From positions 930,001-994,000 of the forward strand of contig NZ_JAUSRB010000002.1 of assembly GCF_030811595.1 (NCBI RefSeq): a stretch of 64,000 nt of DNA. Reading direction: 5' to 3'. This document shows positions 60,775 through 64,000 of this stretch, one piece after another. Numbering within the stretch: position 1 is the stretch's first letter; each line of letters starts with the position of its first letter. The position numbers and the translations under genes are program-made. The stretch comes from Streptosporangium brasiliense. GTDB lineage: Bacteria > Actinomycetota > Actinomycetes > Streptosporangiales > Streptosporangiaceae. The notes under the pieces were generated by a model that was not told the origin of the DNA, did no database searches, and saw only the letters and a program-made list of their open reading frames with translations.

Positions 60775-60910
60775 GGTGCAGCGTCAAGATCGACCGTTGT
60801 TGGGGCAGGCGTGGGCGGTGGACGCTCGCGTATCAGCTCGGGAAGTCTCTAACGCACCTGGTCGTTGAGCTGGGAAGACGCTGACCTGCGGGGAAGTGCT
60901 TCGGTTGCCC

Positions 60911-60973
60911 GTGATTCCCCGTAAGTTCTCCTTGCTCCCTCTGCTGACGGGCACGCAACGGGCACGGCCTGAG
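60911..60973. repeat. Dispersed repeat family 2, copy
   Basis: CGTGATTCCCCGTAAGTTCT, then CTGACGGGCACGCAACGGGC and GGCCTGAG. Confidence 0.7.
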
Positions 60974-61003
60974 AACCCCGTGCGGACGCACACACCCCTC
61001 TCG

Positions 61004-61196
61004 CCGGATCTTCCCGTCTGCCTCGTCCCACCCCGGAGGGGCAACAGCTCGGGGACGGAGGGTCAAGGCCGTCTTCGCGTGTACGTCAGCCGGTAGACGT
61101 TCCTCAGTCATGGGATGCCAACGGTCGCAGACGGCCTTGATCCGGAGGAGTCGAGATGTTGGGCTTGCCTGGGACGTGGCAGACGGGAAGATCCGG
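61004..61196. repeat. ~190-bp imperfect inverted repeat
   Basis: Left arm 61004-61077, right arm 61126-61196. CCGGATCTTCCCGTCTGCC and CGTCCCA at the outer ends, CAACA/CTCG in the middle and CAAGGCCGTCT at the inner ends all recur as complements in the right arm, with diverged bases between. Confidence 0.8.
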
Positions 61197-61234
61197 CCCA
61201 CCCCAGCCACCTACGGCTCTCGTGTTGGAGCGTC

Positions 61235-61268
61235 GATCATCCCGGAGCCGAAGTGCCCCCGCCGGAGG
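61235..61268. repeat. 33-bp dispersed repeat, copy 2
   Basis: Counterpart of 56022-56054. Confidence 0.75.
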
Positions 61269-61349
61269 CGGAAGTTCATCAGCTTCTCTTCATGTCCTGT
61301 GATTCTCTCCACATCCTGTGACGGCTCGTTTGGAGCGTTGTGATCTAGG

Positions 61350-61988
61350 GTGATCGTCGTGGACGAGTATGAGTATGACTGGTTCGAATGTGACGAAGAG
61401 CTGGGTGAGGTCCAGCACGTCTTCATTGTTGCGCTACGGGCACGTGCACTGACATGGGCGGCAGATCCGGTCGATAGTCGTCTGGTGCCACCCGAGCGCG
61501 GCTATCCGTTCGTCGCGTGCCTCAATATTGATGCACCGCAGGAGAACTTCGTCCTTCTGACCGTTGGCGTGCATCTGGAGGGTCATCGCCTTCGCGGTGA
61601 CAGGCTCCACCATCAGGACTTCACGCTGCCTGAGGTGCCTACCAGCCTGGCGATGGAAGTGTCAGGTTCTCCCGAAGAGTTGGCAGAGCAGGCGGCAGAC
61701 TGGTTCGAGGCCATCATCAGTCGTCCCGTCGTGCGCTATGAATGGTTGCACGCTGGGCAGGTCTACGCGTCTCGCTACCTTTTCCCCGACACTGGGGAGG
61801 GGTTATCGCAAATGTATAACCGCGAGCTCGCGCCGCCTGGTCAGCAGGATCGCCTGCTGGCCGCCGGACATTTCACCGGCCGGGGCTGGATCGACACCCG
61901 AGGGCTTGGAGAGCCAGACCGCGTCGCTCACGTCCGGGGGCGTCATGACCCTCCCAGCAAGCCTTGGCACGTAAACAGGGTCGCTTGA
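61350..61988 (+). CDS. Hypothetical protein
   Basis: 212 residues, acidic N-terminus (VDEYEYDWFECDEELGEV), soluble, no family recognised. The start is uncertain: GTG 61350, or GTG 61359 which would sit 7 bases after a TAGGGT -10-like box as a leaderless start. No ribosome site. Codon use is relaxed compared with the left half of the window. Confidence 0.6.
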   Translation: MIVVDEYEYDWFECDEELGEVQHVFIVALRARALTWAADPVDSRLVPPERGYPFVACLNIDAPQENFVLLTVGVHLEGHRLRGDRLHHQDFTLPEVPTSLAMEVSGSPEELAEQAADWFEAIISRPVVRYEWLHAGQVYASRYLFPDTGEGLSQMYNRELAPPGQQDRLLAAGHFTGRGWIDTRGLGEPDRVAHVRGRHDPPSKPWHVNRVA

Positions 61989-62231
61989 CCTATGTGTGGC
62001 GGCGCGTCGCTGAGGTCGGCGAGTGTGTTGGGTACGGCGGGTGCGCGGTGCGGCTACGGCCCGGGGCGCCGCCGGCCGGGACCGGCGCCCACGCCGCACG
62101 CCCGGCCGGCGTGCGGCAGAGGGCCGGGTACGGCGGCGCGGCGCGCCGCCGCTTGATACCCATAAGAACAATTCGGCAGTGATCTGGAGTGAGCGACGCT
62201 CGATGTGTGAGCGGCTGGTAGAACGCTGGGT

Positions 62232-63071
62232 GTGGAGGATCGACGGGATCGCCTGCGGGCGTTGGGTGAGCTGTTGCGGCGGCTGCGTAAGGATGCTGGA
62301 CTGACCGGTAAGGATCTGGCGTTGCGGGCTGGGGTGGCGCAGCCGACGATCTCCCGGATCGAGACGGGGCAGCTTCTTCCGGTCCCGGAGACGGTTGATC
62401 GGCTCGTCGAGGCGCTGGACCTGGACGAGGTAGGCCGCAGGGAGTTGGATGCTCTGCTCGTACGGCTGCGCGATGAGGTCTCCCGCCTCAAGGGCGGGCT
62501 GGCCGGCCGGGAGTCGGCGAACGCTGCGCGGCTGCGGTCGGCTCGTCGGGTGGTGTCGTTTCAATCGGCAATGATCCCGGCGCTGTTGCAGACGGCGGAG
62601 TATGCCCGGCTTGCCTTGGCCTTCGGGCGGGATGTCGACGAGGATGATGCGGCCAAGGCTGCGGCGGTACGGGTGGAGGCGCAGGCCGTCCTGTTCGAGT
62701 CGGGGCGTGAGTTCTCGTTCGTGCTGACCGAGGGCGCGGTTCGGACGTGGCCGGGGTCGCCGGCGTTGATGCGGGCGCAGCTTGATCGGCTGGTGCAGGT
62801 TTCGACGCTTCCGCATGTCGGGCTCGGGGTGGTGCCGTGGTCGACGGAGGCGCCGGGGTTCCCGTTGCACGGGTTCACGGTCTATGACGGGTCGGTGAGC
62901 GTGGTGGAGAGCCTGACCGGCGATCTCACGTTGAGCGAACCAGGGGAACTGGCCGCCCATGGGGAGACTTTCGAGGCGTTCGCGGCGGCGGCTGTGTACG
63001 GCGAGGAACTACGGGATCTTCTGGGGCAGATCGGTGCCGACTATCAGGAGTTGGCGGCCCGCTTGAGCTAA
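62232..63071 (+). CDS. XRE-family regulator with DUF5753 domain
   Basis: 279 residues. HTH at about 10-65 (LGELLRRLRKDAGLTGKDLA, RAGVAQPTISRIETGQ), then the DUF5753 ligand-like domain (IPALLQTAEYARLALAFGRD, LHGFTVYDGSVSVVESLTGD). These are abundant in actinomycetes, often next to small partner proteins and ATP-binding proteins, as here. GTG start. Confidence 0.88.
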   Translation: MEDRRDRLRALGELLRRLRKDAGLTGKDLALRAGVAQPTISRIETGQLLPVPETVDRLVEALDLDEVGRRELDALLVRLRDEVSRLKGGLAGRESANAARLRSARRVVSFQSAMIPALLQTAEYARLALAFGRDVDEDDAAKAAAVRVEAQAVLFESGREFSFVLTEGAVRTWPGSPALMRAQLDRLVQVSTLPHVGLGVVPWSTEAPGFPLHGFTVYDGSVSVVESLTGDLTLSEPGELAAHGETFEAFAAAAVYGEELRDLLGQIGADYQELAARLS

Positions 63072-63168
63072 GTGGCGTATTTATGCGTCGAATAGCTTGA
63101 GTGTCTTCTGGATTCGCTCATACGCTGACGGCATGCATGTATAGTCCCCTAGACATCGGAGTTTCCCC

Positions 63169-63576
63169 ATGTCGCCGTCACGCATCTCCCGCACCTTCCT
63201 CGGCTCTCCTGCCTCGATCACCGAAGCCCGCCGGTTCATCACCGCGTTTCTCCGCAACTGGCCATGCGTGGACGACGCTGAGCTCATCGTCAGCGAGCTG
63301 GCCACGAACGCGGTTCGGCACTCCGACAGTGGCCGATTCGGGGGCCGCTTCACTGTCTCCATCGAGACCAGGAACAGCTGGCTGTGGCTCAGCGTCCTGG
63401 ACGAGGGCGGTCCCCGCTCTCCTCGGGCACTTCCGCCTCTCACGAGCGCCGAAAACGGGCGTGGGCTGATGCTGGTCGGTGAACTCTCGGCGGCCTGGGG
63501 TGTCACCGGAGACGACAAGGGGCGCATTGTCTGGGCTGTCCTGAAGACGCTCCCTGAAGCAGCGACACGGCGATGA
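63169..63576 (+). CDS. RsbW-like ATP-binding protein (HATPase)
   Basis: 135 residues, GHKL ATPase fold: N-box DDAELIVSELATNAVRHSDS (about 35-54), G1-like LDEGGP, G2 NGRGLMLVGEL. Stand-alone proteins of this kind act as serine kinases or anti-sigma switches, often paired with DUF5753 regulators. ATG with GGAG 8-9 bases upstream. Overlaps the next gene by ATGA. Confidence 0.85.
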   Translation: MSPSRISRTFLGSPASITEARRFITAFLRNWPCVDDAELIVSELATNAVRHSDSGRFGGRFTVSIETRNSWLWLSVLDEGGPRSPRALPPLTSAENGRGLMLVGELSAAWGVTGDDKGRIVWAVLKTLPEAATRR

Positions 63577-63842
63577 GCTGCATCGCTCCACACGTTGCGC
63601 CGCTCCAGGCGACCCATGAACGGCTGGCCTGGCTGGAACTGCGCAACGACGACCGCTATCGACTGATCGCGTGGACCTGCGACTGCCGGGCGGTCGTCTA
63701 CGAGCTGCGCAGCTCTGGCGGAGCGTTCTTCGTCCACCGAATCGTCCAGGGCAGGCCCCGCACCATCACCGAGACCGGCCGGACCCGCGCGGCCGAAGCT
63801 CACAAACTATGGCTGACCATCCTGCTGGGCCAGGCCCGATGA
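63573..63842 (+). CDS. Hypothetical protein coupled to the ATP-binding protein
   Basis: 89 residues: LAWLELRNDDRYRLIAWTCD, CRAVVYELRSSGGAFFVHRI, ETGRTRAAEAHKLWLTILLG. The ATG overlaps the upstream stop (ATGA), so the two are translated together. No family recognised; probably a small partner of the HATPase/DUF5753 pair. Confidence 0.7.
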   Translation: MSCIAPHVAPLQATHERLAWLELRNDDRYRLIAWTCDCRAVVYELRSSGGAFFVHRIVQGRPRTITETGRTRAAEAHKLWLTILLGQAR

Positions 63843-63929
63843 CGAGGGGTGTACCGCGACGGCGCTCGGCGATCCGTGCAGTTCACCCGAAAACCGGCGA
63901 ACCGCTCAAACCCCTACCGTCAAGGGGGA

Positions 63930-63958
63930 TAGACGACATTTCGTCTAGGGGGCTAGAC
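63930..63958. promoter_or_regulatory. Two adjoining inverted repeats before the last gene
   Basis: TAGACGA CATT TCGTCTA (63930-63947) overlaps GTCTAG GGGG CTAGAC (63943-63958). The repeated TAGAC/GTCTA words suggest an operator, 24 bases before the ATG at 63983. Confidence 0.6.
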
Positions 63959-63982
63959 TCGGCGAAGTACCACCGAGGGGAA

Positions 63983-64000
63983 ATGACCGTGCCACCGAGT
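63983..64000 (+). CDS. Start of a gene running off the window, possibly GntR-type regulator
   Basis: Six codons only (MTVPPS), preceded by GAGGGG. GntR regulators of actinomycete integrative elements often open with a similar V-P-P-S, and palindromes directly upstream would fit autoregulation. Very weak evidence. Confidence 0.3.

Larger units (their letters stand above)
60775..61349. other. 575-bp gene-free region with inverted and dispersed repeats
   Basis: Contains TCAGCTCGGGAAGT (60833), family 2 (60911), the large inverted repeat (61004-61196) and the shared 33-bp block (61235). No gene seen. Confidence 0.6.
55819..64000. mobile_element. Possible left part of an integrative element or stacked island
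   Basis: Bounded on the left by the tRNA-Gly 3' fragment; contents are isolated small genes, dispersed repeats, an odd tRNA-Tyr-like gene, and an XRE/DUF5753, ATP-binding protein and probable GntR set, as often found in actinomycete integrative elements. No integrase, relaxase, FtsK/TraB or replication gene lies inside the window, so the right end would be beyond 64 kb. Inference. Confidence 0.3.

Noticed and set aside
63081-63803. Minus-strand frame opposite the HATPase and its partner
   Set aside because: Plus-strand genes have the N-box and G2 motifs and a coupled ATGA junction; the minus frame has none.

Overview
The window is chromosomal DNA from a high-GC actinomycete. Codons end almost always in G or C, GTG and TTG starts are frequent, and stop/start overlaps are common. 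The set uppP, hrpB, lipB, a glutaredoxin-like mycoredoxin and the order tRNA-Thr, tRNA-Met, rpmG, hadA, hadB, murB point to the same group. The RNHCP pair, the many repeat-rich intergenic regions and the large LuxR/SARP regulators suggest a Streptosporangiaceae-type soil actinomycete; this placement is an inference from gene content, not a database match.

Layout. 1-7 kb: the end of an amino-acid permease, a PspC-lipB pair, two tandem secreted M28 aminopeptidases, and an ECF sigma factor with a coupled membrane protein. 7-16.6 kb: uppP, the helicase hrpB, two neighbouring RNHCP zinc-ribbon proteins, a PLP enzyme, and an SPFH (band 7) gene coupled to a ribbon-helix-helix regulator behind a 28-bp near-palindrome, then an amidase. 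16.6-20 kb: deoC, a full aldehyde dehydrogenase and a half-length one, read leftwards. 20.6-25.1 kb: a small conserved protein, a 957-residue LuxR-type ATPase regulator, an XRE-cupin regulator and a DUF1963 protein. 25.2-32.8 kb: a five-gene peptide-uptake operon (binding protein, S9 peptidase, two permeases, a fused double ATPase). 32.9-36.5 kb: a mycoredoxin, an MFS exporter with a cupin under a divergent LysR gene, and the remnant of an ECF sigma gene. 36.6-41.8 kb: a GDT1/UPF0016 manganese exporter behind a yybP-ykoY riboswitch, murB, a chimeric glycosyltransferase, hadAB, rpmG and two tRNAs. 41.8-54 kb: secreted and regulatory accessory genes, including a hemerythrin, a SARP-type regulator, a zinc peptidase and a ricin-type lectin.

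From about 52 kb to the right end the character changes. Base composition is visibly less GC-rich in places, and single genes (nucleotidyltransferase, small membrane proteins, GNAT, SepF, WD40 protein, hypotheticals) stand alone. They are separated by gene-free DNA carrying at least three families of dispersed repeats. A 45-bp 3' fragment of tRNA-Gly(CCC) at 55.82 kb, an abnormal tRNA-Tyr-like gene at 57.8 kb and an XRE/DUF5753, ATP-binding protein and probable GntR set at 62-64 kb fit the left part of an integrative element, or a pile-up of such elements. No integrase is visible inside the window.

The best candidates for something new are the SPFH/RHH operon with its palindrome, the deoC/ALDH/half-ALDH operon, the paired RNHCP genes, and the cassette-like single-gene array with its repeat families.
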